Below are positions 1-10,000 of a stretch of DNA of 39,806 nt, one piece after another (position 1 is the first letter of the stretch; every line of letters starts with the position of its first letter). The translations under genes were made by a program, and so were the position numbers. The notes beneath the pieces are model-generated. The model was given only the letters and a program-made list of their open reading frames with translations, was not told the DNA's origin and did not search any database. The DNA comes from a virus, in the IMG/VR virus record IMGVR_UViG_3300008261_000129, positions 1 to 39,806 of that record; one strand, 5' to 3'.

Positions 1-74
1 TCTGGGTAGACTAATCCTTTTGATGGAAGTTCAATTATTTCCGTTGGGAAATCAAATTTTTTATTTTCGTTCAT
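1..74 (-). CDS. Probable T4 gp26-like baseplate hub protein, N-terminal fragment
   Basis: Only the first 24 codons are in the window. The ATG is at 74-72 and the frame runs off the left edge. The peptide begins MNENKKFDFPTEIIELPSKG and continues LVYP. A start of the type FPTEIIELPSKG(L)xYP is, from my memory of the family, typical of the baseplate hub protein annotated gp26 in T4-like aquatic phages, which would fit its place directly after the tail tube gene. It is preceded by a strong terminator and a TATTTATA element, so it probably begins its own transcription unit. With so few residues the assignment is tentative. That it is a real coding start is more secure. Confidence 0.5.
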   Translation of the reverse strand, partial: MNENKKFDFPTEIIELPSKGLVYP

Positions 75-97
75 AACTAACTACGTTTGTTTGTATA

Positions 98-105
98 TAT
101 AAATA
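98..105 (-). promoter_or_regulatory. TATTTATA element upstream of the gp26-like gene
   Basis: The sense (minus) strand reads TATTTATA, and the plus strand reads TATAAATA. It lies 23 bases before the ATG at 74 and just after the terminator at 128-159. The same core occurs in six other 5' leaders or positions in this window. TATAAATA is the T4 late promoter sequence, but here it points away from the gene. It may be a divergent late promoter read as TATTTATA. The function is inferred. Confidence 0.4.
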
Positions 106-127
106 CATAGATTTAAAAAATTTGGAA

Positions 128-159
128 ATAAAAAAGGGATACCTTTCGAGTATCCCTTT
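128..159 (-). terminator. Rho-independent terminator after the tail tube gene
   Basis: On the minus strand a perfect 10-bp stem AAAGGGATAC/GTATCCCTTT encloses the 7-base loop TCGAAAG and runs straight into a T tract. It starts 22 bases after the tube stop codon. The plus strand also has T-rich sequence after the hairpin, so it could work both ways. Confidence 0.85.
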
Positions 160-180
160 AGTTTATAGTTTTTTCTTAGA

Positions 181-669
181 TTAGAATTCAAGAATTGCGT
201 AATCGTAAGATAATGTTAACTCAATAGTAGCAGGTTCGTTAGAATCAAATGCTAAATCACCAAAGTTAGCGGATTGAATAAATGCACCTTTAATAGTCCA
301 TTGTTCAATTTTATCACCAACAGGACCTAACATATAGAATGTGATATCTTTTTTATAGAAATCAGCGTATCCTCTTCTACCAGTGATTGATTCATGTCCC
401 AAACGTACCCACTCCATAACAGCCTGAGCTGCAGATGGTACAATCGGGTCATAAAGAGTAACAGTAATATCTTGCCACTCACCTTTACCTTGCAACTTTC
501 TTTTGATGTTGATGTGGTCTAACACAACGTTCTCAAATTGAATTGAAGGTCTAGCTGCCGCTTTTACCATATATGATGGGATACCGTCAATCTCCATCAC
601 ATAACGATTCTTCATCTTAGGTTCGAAGTTCGTATAGAACATCTTATCAAACTCTAGTATTTCTGCCAT
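181..669 (-). CDS. 19: T4 gp19-like tail tube protein
   Basis: Tail tube subunit: hexameric rings of this protein stack inside the sheath and form the DNA channel. The 162-residue length matches T4 gp19 (163). The N-terminal part (KNRYVMEIDGIPSYMVKAA), the central WQDITVTLYDP segment and the C-terminal beta stretch (ATIELTLSYDYAILEF) are characteristic of the gp19-type family (Phage_T4_gp19). The start at 669 is supported by an AAAGGA Shine-Dalgarno seven bases upstream. It lies 53 bases downstream of the sheath gene, with an AT-rich TATTTATT element in the gap, and is closed by a strong terminator. The order sheath then tube is the usual T4-like order. Nothing looks truncated. Confidence 0.93.
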   Translation of the reverse strand: MAEILEFDKMFYTNFEPKMKNRYVMEIDGIPSYMVKAAARPSIQFENVVLDHINIKRKLQGKGEWQDITVTLYDPIVPSAAQAVMEWVRLGHESITGRRGYADFYKKDITFYMLGPVGDKIEQWTIKGAFIQSANFGDLAFDSNEPATIELTLSYDYAILEF

Positions 670-692
670 TTTTTTGTCCTTTAATTTATATT

Positions 693-700
693 AATAAATA
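693..700 (-). promoter_or_regulatory. TATTTATT element upstream of the tail tube gene
   Basis: The sense strand reads TATTTATT, a one-base variant of the TATTTATA element. It lies 23 bases before the tube ATG, the same spacing as the element before the gp26-like gene. A sense-strand TATAAATT, closer to a classical T4 late box, follows immediately, so either could be the promoter. Confidence 0.35.
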
Positions 701-722
701 TTCGTTTACCTGTTTTTTAGTA

Positions 723-3050
723 TTATGCTGAAAAACTTGCTCCAGTTGGTAAGATGTTGAAATCAATTACGATGAATTCAGCGGTCTTAGCCGGTTGTAA
801 GAATATTTGTCCAGCCATAATGTTTCTATCTATAACATCAGGTGTATTGTTTGTTTCATCCATCACAACTTTGAATGCGTATAAACCTTGTCTTTGTTGA
901 ATTGCTTCTAAGTATGGGTTTACAGTGTTCAAGAATCTATTTCTAGTTGTAGAAGTGTTTTGTTCGAACACTAAGTAACGAGATGTAGATGCGATGTACT
1001 TCTTAACAGTGATAAGTAATCTTCTTACGTTGATTCTATCTAATGCTGAAGCCTTATCTTGCAATGTCTTCTGTCCGAATGCTACAATACCTTGTCCAGG
1101 GAATGCTGCAATTGGGTTTACTTTGTTCTCATATAGAGTATCTCTTTCCGCATGTGTAAGTCTATTTAATACACTTACTGCTCCAGTGATACCACCTCTA
1201 TTCAAACCAGCAGGTGCGAACCATTCTGCTGCTAATCTATCGTTAGAAGCGAATACAGCCGGCATCAATACTGATGGTGGAACTGAAGTTATTTTGTTTG
1301 TATTAGTATCCACTGTCTTAACCCAAGGATAGTAAGTACCAACATAGTTTGAATCTACTGCGTTTGCTTGCTCAGTTGCTTCAGTTATTGTTGAATTTAC
1401 TTCAGTAAAGTCAGCGATATAGAATGCATCTTGTCTATCTTCTACCATATCAATTACTTTTGTAGTAATAGATGGGTGTAAAGAACGGATGATACCAGGA
1501 GTTACAACTAAGTTAATATCCCACTCATCAGGATTTCCAACAGCGTTAATTGCTTTATTATATGCAATAGAACCACTTGCTGTTGATTTAGAACAGTCAA
1601 ATCCTTGCGTATTTGCTGCTGATATGTTACTTCCTAAGTTTGCTTTAGTTCCAGGGAATAAACCATCGAATCCATATTGGAATCCTAAAGTAAATTGTCT
1701 CTTAACCATATCAGATGCAGCCGAACCTGTCATCTTATAAGTTAATTGAGAATCAAATGCGAATAGTACGTTTGCACCAGCTGCTGCTCCAACAGGAATA
1801 GGTGATAAGTATTGTACGTTATCATCAGCTATACCAACAGATTCAAAATCAAATCCACTATAATAAATTGGAGATGAAGATGAGTTATTTGCCGAACCAG
1901 TTTGGTAAACAACTGCAGGTACATAAGAATCTTGTGTTGAGTTATTTGTTTGTATTGGATTCACATAAGCTGTATGTCCAAATGGTGCTGCTGAAATTGG
2001 GAATGAACCTGCTTCAGATACAACTACTCTTACATATTTTGATTTGTTTGAGTAATCACCATTTTCAGTAATCTTACCATCGTTATCGATAGTTAAATAT
2101 CTATCACCAATTCTTCTAGCAATATAGTTTGGAGAAGAAGGGTCTAAGTTTACATTGTTAAATGTTTCTACAACTACTTTTCTCTTATCAGTATCACTAT
2201 AAGAACGAATTGTTACAGTAAATACAGAATAATCAGTTGCACCATCTTCACCAGCTGCTTTCACATTTGAAATACCAACTTTGAATTTAGTGTTATATGG
2301 AGTACCATGTCCTAAAGTTACAAATTTAAATAATTCGTATCTTGTATTATTATCATCTTTTTGAGAAATAACCCAAGGTGTTTCAGCTGCAGAAATATCA
2401 CCATACTTTTGAGTAGGTAAATTAAGTTCACTAACTACTGCTAAAGCCGTATTGGTATTTGAACCTGTAAAGTTTAATGCTACATTTTCGAAATATTTAT
2501 ATGCATATGCTGTTTTAGCACCAAATACAGATTCACCAAATACATCAGCAATATCATTAGTTGCTAAGTTTATAATAGATGCGCTAAAAGAACCACTAAG
2601 TGATGCACCTGAAGCAACAAAATTACCACCACCTTCTACACTTGTATTAATAGTTGTTGTTGCACCATCAAATCCAACTCCTTTATTTCCGTTAGCTGTT
2701 GAGTAAAGAACTCCAACTATTTTAGTTCCAACTGATGCAACAGAACCACTAGCTACAATAGCCAAAGGAGCTACTTGGTGATAACCACCAATACCACCAA
2801 CTCTTACGATGGTAGCGCTTCCTGCTTCTTGCAAATATCTTTGTACCGCATATTCGGTATAATAAGTTCCATCAGGTGTTCCGAAAATTTCTTCGAATTC
2901 TGATTGTGTTCTCACAATAGTTGGGATAAACGCTGGTCCTTGCTTAAAAGGTCCTATAAACGCTGCTCCAATTTCTCCTACTCCTTGTGCTAAGAATGAT
3001 AGGTCATTTTCTCTTGTGAATACGCCAGGTGATACGATTCTTTCTGCCAT
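723..3050 (-). CDS. 18: T4 gp18-like tail sheath protein
   Basis: Contractile sheath subunit that surrounds the tail tube and shortens on infection. It has 775 residues against 659 for T4 gp18; extra length in the middle, probably surface-exposed domains, would explain the difference. Family signs are the N-terminal SPGVFTRENDLSFL, a segment at about 510-520 (DEWDINLVVTPGI), the APAGLNRGGI loop near 613, and the conserved C-terminal domain at about 710-775 with YLEAIQQRQGLYAFKVV and IFLQPAKTAEFIVIDF. The last domain links neighbouring subunits in known sheaths. The start at 3050 has a GGAG Shine-Dalgarno. A hairpin terminator and a TATTTATA element upstream suggest it begins its own transcript. 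Confidence 0.95.
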   Translation of the reverse strand: MAERIVSPGVFTRENDLSFLAQGVGEIGAAFIGPFKQGPAFIPTIVRTQSEFEEIFGTPDGTYYTEYAVQRYLQEAGSATIVRVGGIGGYHQVAPLAIVASGSVASVGTKIVGVLYSTANGNKGVGFDGATTTINTSVEGGGNFVASGASLSGSFSASIINLATNDIADVFGESVFGAKTAYAYKYFENVALNFTGSNTNTALAVVSELNLPTQKYGDISAAETPWVISQKDDNNTRYELFKFVTLGHGTPYNTKFKVGISNVKAAGEDGATDYSVFTVTIRSYSDTDKRKVVVETFNNVNLDPSSPNYIARRIGDRYLTIDNDGKITENGDYSNKSKYVRVVVSEAGSFPISAAPFGHTAYVNPIQTNNSTQDSYVPAVVYQTGSANNSSSSPIYYSGFDFESVGIADDNVQYLSPIPVGAAAGANVLFAFDSQLTYKMTGSAASDMVKRQFTLGFQYGFDGLFPGTKANLGSNISAANTQGFDCSKSTASGSIAYNKAINAVGNPDEWDINLVVTPGIIRSLHPSITTKVIDMVEDRQDAFYIADFTEVNSTITEATEQANAVDSNYVGTYYPWVKTVDTNTNKITSVPPSVLMPAVFASNDRLAAEWFAPAGLNRGGITGAVSVLNRLTHAERDTLYENKVNPIAAFPGQGIVAFGQKTLQDKASALDRINVRRLLITVKKYIASTSRYLVFEQNTSTTRNRFLNTVNPYLEAIQQRQGLYAFKVVMDETNNTPDVIDRNIMAGQIFLQPAKTAEFIVIDFNILPTGASFSA

Positions 3051-3109
3051 TTTATTTCTCCAATTTGTATTTTAGGTTTTGTATTTGTTATTAGTTGTAA
3101 AAATACACA

Positions 3110-3117
3110 TATAAATA
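3110..3117 (-). promoter_or_regulatory. TATTTATA element upstream of the tail sheath gene
   Basis: The sense strand reads TATTTATA. It lies 59 bases before the sheath ATG and a few bases after the terminator at 3121-3168. The arrangement terminator, element, gene repeats that at the gp26-like gene and at the 3,730-residue fibre gene. The promoter role is inferred from position. Confidence 0.4.
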
Positions 3118-3120
3118 TAA

Positions 3121-3168
3121 AGAAAATGTCCAAAACACAAATCTATTTACTAAACTATGTTTTGGACA
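3121..3168 (-). terminator. Hairpin terminator between the 132-residue gene and the sheath gene
   Basis: A perfect 11-bp inverted repeat, TGTCCAAAACA at 3127-3137 and TGTTTTGGACA at 3158-3168, has a 20-base loop. On the minus strand it is followed by TTTTCTTT. It starts 29 bases after the stop codon of the upstream gene. The loop is longer than in a typical intrinsic terminator, so efficiency may be modest. Confidence 0.65.
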
Positions 3169-3196
3169 CTAAATTATAAAAATATTTCAAATTACC

Positions 3197-3595
3197 TTAT
3201 ACAGGCTGTGGGTCTACCCCATACATATTACTTCCAGATGTTGGAGCCCAAGGTAAATCTGCTTCCATTACCATTACTCTATGGTACTTATTTACATTGA
3301 TTTGCTTATCTATCTGGCCTTGTATATGGTCCCAATAATTTAATCCACGATTTGAACCACTAACTATATCTTTTACCCAACCTATAACTTGCTCTTCTGT
3401 CAAATTTTGATATTCGGTAAAATTGTTAGTATCTACTGAATTTAAACTTAGAGGTGTTGCTCCGGTAAAACTACCAGAATAACCATTTTCATCAACTCCT
3501 ACCAAGTTCCAATAGGTATTTACCACAACGTTTGATAATTCGTCTGTGTTTTGCTTTTTTATACCTGTTAATTTCCACTCGTATGTATATCCCAT
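3197..3595 (-). CDS. Small T4-like phage virion-type protein, unnamed family
   Basis: This 132-residue protein has no signal peptide or membrane segment. It begins MGYTYEWKLTGIKKQNTDEL, has a beta-rich first half (VVNTYWNLVGVDENGYSGSF) and a helical middle containing NLTEEQVIGWVKDIV, and ends in DLPWAPTSGSNMYGVDPQPV. Small proteins with this xYTWxVTGLK start and a TEExVLGWV segment are, from memory, common near structural genes of aquatic T4-like phages, where they have no assigned role. I cannot confirm the family name. No clear Shine-Dalgarno precedes the ATG; the leader is A-rich. It sits alone between a TATTTATT element and a hairpin terminator, next to the sheath gene, so a tail or virion role is a reasonable guess. 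Confidence 0.7.
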   Translation of the reverse strand: MGYTYEWKLTGIKKQNTDELSNVVVNTYWNLVGVDENGYSGSFTGATPLSLNSVDTNNFTEYQNLTEEQVIGWVKDIVSGSNRGLNYWDHIQGQIDKQINVNKYHRVMVMEADLPWAPTSGSNMYGVDPQPV

Positions 3596-3610
3596 AATGT
3601 CTATTTTTTT

Positions 3611-3618
3611 AATAAATA
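3611..3618 (-). promoter_or_regulatory. TATTTATT element upstream of the 132-residue gene
   Basis: The sense strand reads TATTTATT, 15 bases before the ATG at 3595, in a very AT-rich 38-base gap. It is a variant of the element found at other transcription-unit starts in the window. This is the weakest case because the surrounding sequence is almost all A and T. Confidence 0.25.
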
Positions 3619-3633
3619 TTTAATTTTATTATT

Positions 3634-4065
3634 TTAATCTTCCAACGAACCACTATAATAGTCTGTTGTTAATAAATGTCTATAAGCTTGTGCCATATGG
3701 TCTAATTCAGATGGTACTTCTAAGAAAAATTTACATTTATGGTCCATACCCTCAGTACCAATACTAACTCCATATTGATTATCCGCAGGATTTATTCCAA
3801 TAAACCCAATCGGTCTTGCTTCATTTTCTCTAGCTTCTTTATCTTTCCAAACGGTTACTGCTATTTCAGCAGTGTATCCAGCTTTCCAATAAACTTCAGT
3901 ACCCATACTTCTATCCATTGGAGTTAAACCATCTGGTCTAGAATGGTCAACGGGTGGTCTTATATCACCCATTCTTTTTTCAATTTTTACATTTGTAACT
4001 ACATGATACGCATTTGATACAGTTACTCCAGTTCCAGGTAATTCGTAATCTCTAATTAGTGCCAT
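3634..4065 (-). CDS. Small virion or tail-associated protein of unknown function
   Basis: This 143-residue soluble protein shows alternating beta and polar segments (VTVSNAYHVVTNVKIEKRMG, AEIAVTVWKDKEARENEARP) and a helix near the C-terminus (ELDHMAQAYRHLL). The pattern of a beta-sandwich with an inserted charged helix resembles small proteins that follow fibre genes in T4-like phages, but I do not recognise a named family. The start at 4065 lies three bases after the stop codon of the 2,793-residue fibre, and its Shine-Dalgarno AAAGGA overlaps the last codons of that gene. The two are therefore almost certainly translationally coupled. This suggests that it helps assemble or attach that fibre, which is inference from position only. 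Confidence 0.7.
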   Translation of the reverse strand: MALIRDYELPGTGVTVSNAYHVVTNVKIEKRMGDIRPPVDHSRPDGLTPMDRSMGTEVYWKAGYTAEIAVTVWKDKEARENEARPIGFIGINPADNQYGVSIGTEGMDHKCKFFLEVPSELDHMAQAYRHLLTTDYYSGSLED

Positions 4066-4068
4066 AGT

Positions 4069-7000
4069 TTATCCTTTATTATTAAGTATTAATTTGTTTA
4101 CAATTTCTTTCAATTCTTCTATTTCTTTTTCTTGATTTTTTATAATTTCGTTTTGTTCCTTAATTGCTTCAATAAATACACCAGCTAAGTTACCATATGC
4201 AACGCCATACTCATCCACATCTTCAGCGTATGTTACAGCTTCAGGTACAATTTCAAGTACTTCTTGTGCGATTACTCCTACTTGTCTTGTTTTAGTTTCA
4301 TCTTTAATTCTATTGTAGAACACACCTCTCATATTCAACACTCTATCTAATGCGTTATCAATAGTTATAATGTTTTCTTTTGCACGTCTATCAGAGTATG
4401 CTACAATGTTTTCAGTAGCATAAATACCTCTATTAACATATATACCATATGCCCCAGACGTTGCTGAAGTTCCAAGTCCGGTACAGTTATTTCCAAGCGA
4501 ATGATACAATACCCATCTTCCTGCATTTTGTAAGTATATTCCACCATTACCACTCTCCCACATAAAGTGTGGTAAATATGCTGAGTCGATTGCGTGACCA
4601 TACCATCCATTTCTATTACCATTCATTCTCCACGCACCATATGTAATATCATTTGGATACCAGTGTGCTCCGTTTATTCCAGAATAATGTCCATGATAAC
4701 CAGTAAGGTTAGTCCAAGTGTATTGATAATTGTATCCACTACCACCATTAAACTGCCATCTAATAGTACCCATTGGATAATCATCATATATACGAGTTCC
4801 TTCGTATGATGAGTTTGCACCTAATTTAATACCAGTATGATATGCTATTCTTAAGTCAGGATAAGGATAGCCCCATCCACCAGCCTCTTGGAACATATTA
4901 TATGCTTCAGCACCTATTCCAGAATCTCCACCAGGGTAACGGAAACCATATCTTCTACATTCAATAAATTGTAAGTTTGAGTTACTATTAGGGTCACTAT
5001 ACCAAGAACTATCATTGTTATCATACATTATTGGTGTATAGAATTGACCACCCTCAGCCATTAATGCTACTCTACCATTGTTAAATCTATATTCTAAAAT
5101 ATCACCACTATCATCACCCCAGTTAACAACAAGGTTGTAATCATTATAACCACCACCTCTAGTCACCATACCAATAGAAGCACCATCAGATGAACGTTGG
5201 AAGTGAATACCCCACATAGCACCAGGTGAATACATTGGATATGAACCTTGCGTTTGGTCATATCTACCTAACCAAGCAACATCACTCCAGTTAGGGAATC
5301 CGTTTGGTGAGAAATAGTCAATCACACGAACCGCACCTCTAAAGTTTGCAGAAACACCAGAAGTACTTGGGTCAATGTACCAATATGTATCATCGGAATC
5401 ATAGAATATTGGTGCTCTAAATGAACCATTTGCCCAAACAGTACTACCATTATCCCAACGTAAGTTCCAACCATACATTGATGTTGTTGCACCCCAACCC
5501 AATCTCCAATCGTTTGTTGTTTGGTTACCAATCAATCCCCAATATGTAGATGGGTTATTGAATGCAATAAATCCACCAGAGTTATTAGCTCCATTCATTT
5601 GAATAGAGTTACCACTCCATACAACCATATAACGAATTTGTGAAGTTCCGTTAGGGTCTAAGTAGAATGTAGTATCATCTCTATCATAAATGAAGTTTGT
5701 ACGAATTTCGTATAAGAATGTTCTATTACCAGAGTAGTGGTTAATATAAGTTTCGTATCCGTTTTGACAATCTAAGTGTAAGTTACCATTCGTTACAACC
5801 GCAGACCCCCAGCTATTTGGTCTACCATTAGAACCCACATACATATATGCTCCCCAAGACGGGTTTGGTCCATGCAATGCCCCACCTCTAATTCTTAAAG
5901 CATCATTATCAGTTGAGTTAGGGTCTAATTTATATCCAGTATCATTTGAATCATAGAATATTGGTGCTCTTAAAGAGTTAGCTGCCTCTAAGTAGTTATA
6001 AACATAAGTGTAGTTAATACCCCAATATTGGTTTGTATAACGAGTACCAGATGTATTAGTATTATAAAGAACGATACCACCATCTTGCTCAAAACGGAAA
6101 TAACCTTGTCCATGGCTAGTATTCATTCTACCCCAATAATATGTATTGGTATTAGCGTTTAAGTTATTATCAACATTATATCCAAATCCAGCACCATTCC
6201 AAGTGTTACCAGGTTCAGATACCCAAGCCTGTAAACTAACTTCACCTTGCCCAGAACCATTGTATGCAGAACCTAAAGATAATCTCCAAGAAGAACTTCC
6301 GTGGTCACCAATTACATGCAATCTTTTTGATGGCAATGCATAACCAACTCCCAAATACCAAAGTCGAGAATCACCATTAGGGTCAACACGATAGTTAGGG
6401 TCGTTTGCATCATAGAATATTGGTGCTCTCATTTCACCAGCAGCATATATGGTACTATTTGACCAAATATATCCTGTATAATGTGAAATCATTGCAGCAA
6501 TTCTACTACTACTATTGTATCCAACCCAACCTGGCATTGAAGGTCCATTTGATTGACCTACAAAGAATGTTTCTGCACCTACAGTTGAATATGTACCATA
6601 CGTTTGTCCAGATTGAGAACCTTTATTAAAATAGAATATACCCCAACCTCTTGCGTTTTCTTGGAATATCCAGTTATTATTTTCAGATACATTTGATACT
6701 AAGAATGTACCACCATCATTATTTTGCGTTACATATGAATTTACAATTAATTCATTTAAACGAGATGTTCCATTAAAATCTAAATAATAAGAACCATCAG
6801 TACTATCCTGAATATATGGAAGATATAAGTTATTTGAAATTCTTACATGCTGGTCACCTCTACCAATACTCATTAATATTGTACTACTTACACCAGGTGA
6901 ATCGTTAAATATTGTAGTACCACCATATGATGCGTTACCACCCAATTCTAAACCAGTGTGCCATCCTAAAGAAAGTCTTGTATATGTAGAATATCCATTA

Positions 7001-10000
7001 TTATATGGAGATTTTACATACATTAAATAATAAGGATTGTTATCACTTCTTTGTCCAGATGTTATACCTGTTGCAGAGCCAACTGAGGATGGGTCGGATG
7101 TACTATTTCCTAAATTAATATGTCTTGTTGTACCACTTCCAGTTCCTACTCTAAATAAGAATGTACCACCATTATCATAAAAATAATCAGTATAAAGATA
7201 TGGTACAGTAACTCTATTACTCACAGTCATTATACCATCATAATCCACTCTTACTCTAGTTTGTGGAATATCAGTACCAGTTCCAGATGTACCAACACCA
7301 GACTTAACTGCTATAATAAAATCAGAACGTTCAGAACCAGGTGTATCTCTATATTGTGCTCCAATCCAAATATGTGGTGCAACATCATAACCAGTACCAC
7401 CACCATAATTTAATAAACCATTTATAGCAATACCAGCATAGTATCCAGTTCCACTTCTTGTTGATGATGGACCTAAAACTATATTGTAAGTATTTGCATT
7501 TATTTCACTAGTTCCAGTTGTATATGATGATATTCTAACTCTACCACCTGCATTATTTGAAGCTTGAACTTGTGCATCGCTTAGATTTAATCTTGCTAAT
7601 CTAGATTGACCCGTTGGGTCCATAATATAGTTGTTATCATTCCAATCAATCAATCTAGCTGCGTATAAGTCACCTAATACTGTTGTGTTATTTGCTAAAG
7701 TATTATCAATTTCTTCAATTTTAAATCCTATAAATTCCGCATTACCACTATATCCACTATACAAATAGTTGTGTAAAAATCCTAGCTGCATGAATCTTGC
7801 GTATGAATACCAAGTATATCCAGCACCAGACCCAGCAGGTCCAATAGTCATTGTGTATTCTGTCCAAGAAGATGGTGCTACACCACTCCAATAATAAGGT
7901 TGTCCCCAACCACCATTATCAGGTTGAGAATAATCATATCCAGCTTGCGTAAATGAAAGATAGCAATATGGATTACCAGATGTTGTTCTTATCCAAGCAG
8001 AAACTTTATATGTTTTTGTTCTATCAATTGGCACCCATCCGTTTTGTCTCCATCCTGCCCAACCGGCAAAATTTCCACTATGTGCATATGAACCAATTGG
8101 AGAATCCGTTAAACCTGTTCTATACTGCATACCACCCCAAACATATCCACCATCACCAGCATGCCAATTACGAGTTTGGTATTTACCATCAGGTACAAAC
8201 ATACCAAATATCTTAGAACCATTTGAAGTGTTAGTTGATATATCACCACCAAATTCCATTATATCAACAATAGATGTACTATTAGGGTCTAAATAATACC
8301 CAGTATTATCTCTATCATATAAAATAGGTGTATCAATTCTACCAGAAGCATATACTAAAAATCTTTCAGTATCACCACTATATCCAAATCCGAAGTAATC
8401 ATTAGTACCATTATCATCAGATACAGAGAAATACATTCTAGCCGTATTTGATGATTCATAGTGTCTAATATAACCAGGATCGTTTGATTGTGCATTAAAG
8501 TTTATGTAAGAGTTTGTTCCACTTTTACTAATTGTAATATTTCCACCAGTTGCGTAGAAGTTACCAGAACCATCAATTACTCTTGTTGTAGAATATGTAC
8601 TACTATTTGCACCAAAATCATTATTACCAATATAATAACCAATAGCTGAGTTTACAAAACCACCATTGGTTGCATTTATAATTCTTGCTTGTAAAAATCC
8701 ACCATTAACATCTCCATCTGCGCCAAATCTTTGTCCACCACCAACATAAATTCCATTTATTGTTGGGTTTTCATCTGAGTAATTCCAAGAAGCACCATCG
8801 CCATCAGGGTTTATTGGGATATAAACACCATCGGTTACTTGACTTCTAAAATGTGCAGGTGTTGATTTTCTTAAATAGTTATCTCCTGTACTTTGAGTCC
8901 ATATTTGTCCAATAGTAGGATTCTCAGAGTTACCTGCTGAAAAGTTTGCGTATGTACCAAAAACATATTGGAATGAAACGTTATCAGATGTTCTAACGTT
9001 TTGGTTCATATTAGCTGCATATGAATATGTTGTTGTATCCATTATACGTTTCCATGAACCATATGATGATAATCCACCACCACTACCTCTTATCCAAAGG
9101 TTATCGTTATCAGTAAATCCTAATTGTCTTGTACCACCACCAGAAGAATCACCCCATTGTTGGAATGTTAATACTCCGTGATATGTACCACCATCACTTA
9201 ATCCATCAGTACTATTTGCTAAGAAATCTGCTCTTACTTTTCTACCACCTGTTTGAGGACCTGTTACAGAACTTCTTGTATCAAATACATTTAATTGGTC
9301 GGTTGATGTTGAATTACCAGTTAGTGGTCCAGTGATACCTGCAAAAGTTACCGAATCAGTTGTTCTAATGTTTTGATTCATTAAATATACTTCGGTAGCT
9401 CCAATTCCCGTATCAATTGTACCACTTAAAGTCACATTACCTTCTACTCTAAAGTTTGCATCTGCTGTCCATCTACTATTTGCCTCACTCCAATAAAATT
9501 GTCTTGTTGCTGAAGCGTTTCTTACAACTTCAATACCAGAGTTTACGTTTATAGGTGAACCACTTCCAGTTGCATAACCTGTTAGAGTTATCATACTATC
9601 ATTTGTAGAAAGAGTTACGGTATTGATTGATGTTGTTGTACCACTAACAGTTAAATTACCTGTAATTGTTGCGTTACCAGTTACTCTAAGGTTTGTACCA
9701 TCAAACGTTAAATTACTTTCAACAGTTCCGTTTGGAGCAGTTCCGTTTAATGTGATTACACCATTATCAGTTGTACCACTTAATGATAATAAACCAGAAG
9801 TACCACCAGAACCAGAAGTACCTGCTGTACCACCAGAACCAGACGTTCCAGAAGAACCACCGCTACCAGATGTTCCACCACTACCAGAAGTTCCTGATGT
9901 GCCAGAAGTTCCCGAAGTACCCGATGTACCACCTGAACCAGCAGTACCTCTAGTTCCCGATGAACCACCACTACCAGAAGTTCCCGATGTACCACTTGTA

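Noticed and set aside
994-2706. Plus-strand frames opposite the tail sheath gene
   Set aside because: They overlap a well-supported sheath gene, are short and low in complexity, and have no ribosome sites.
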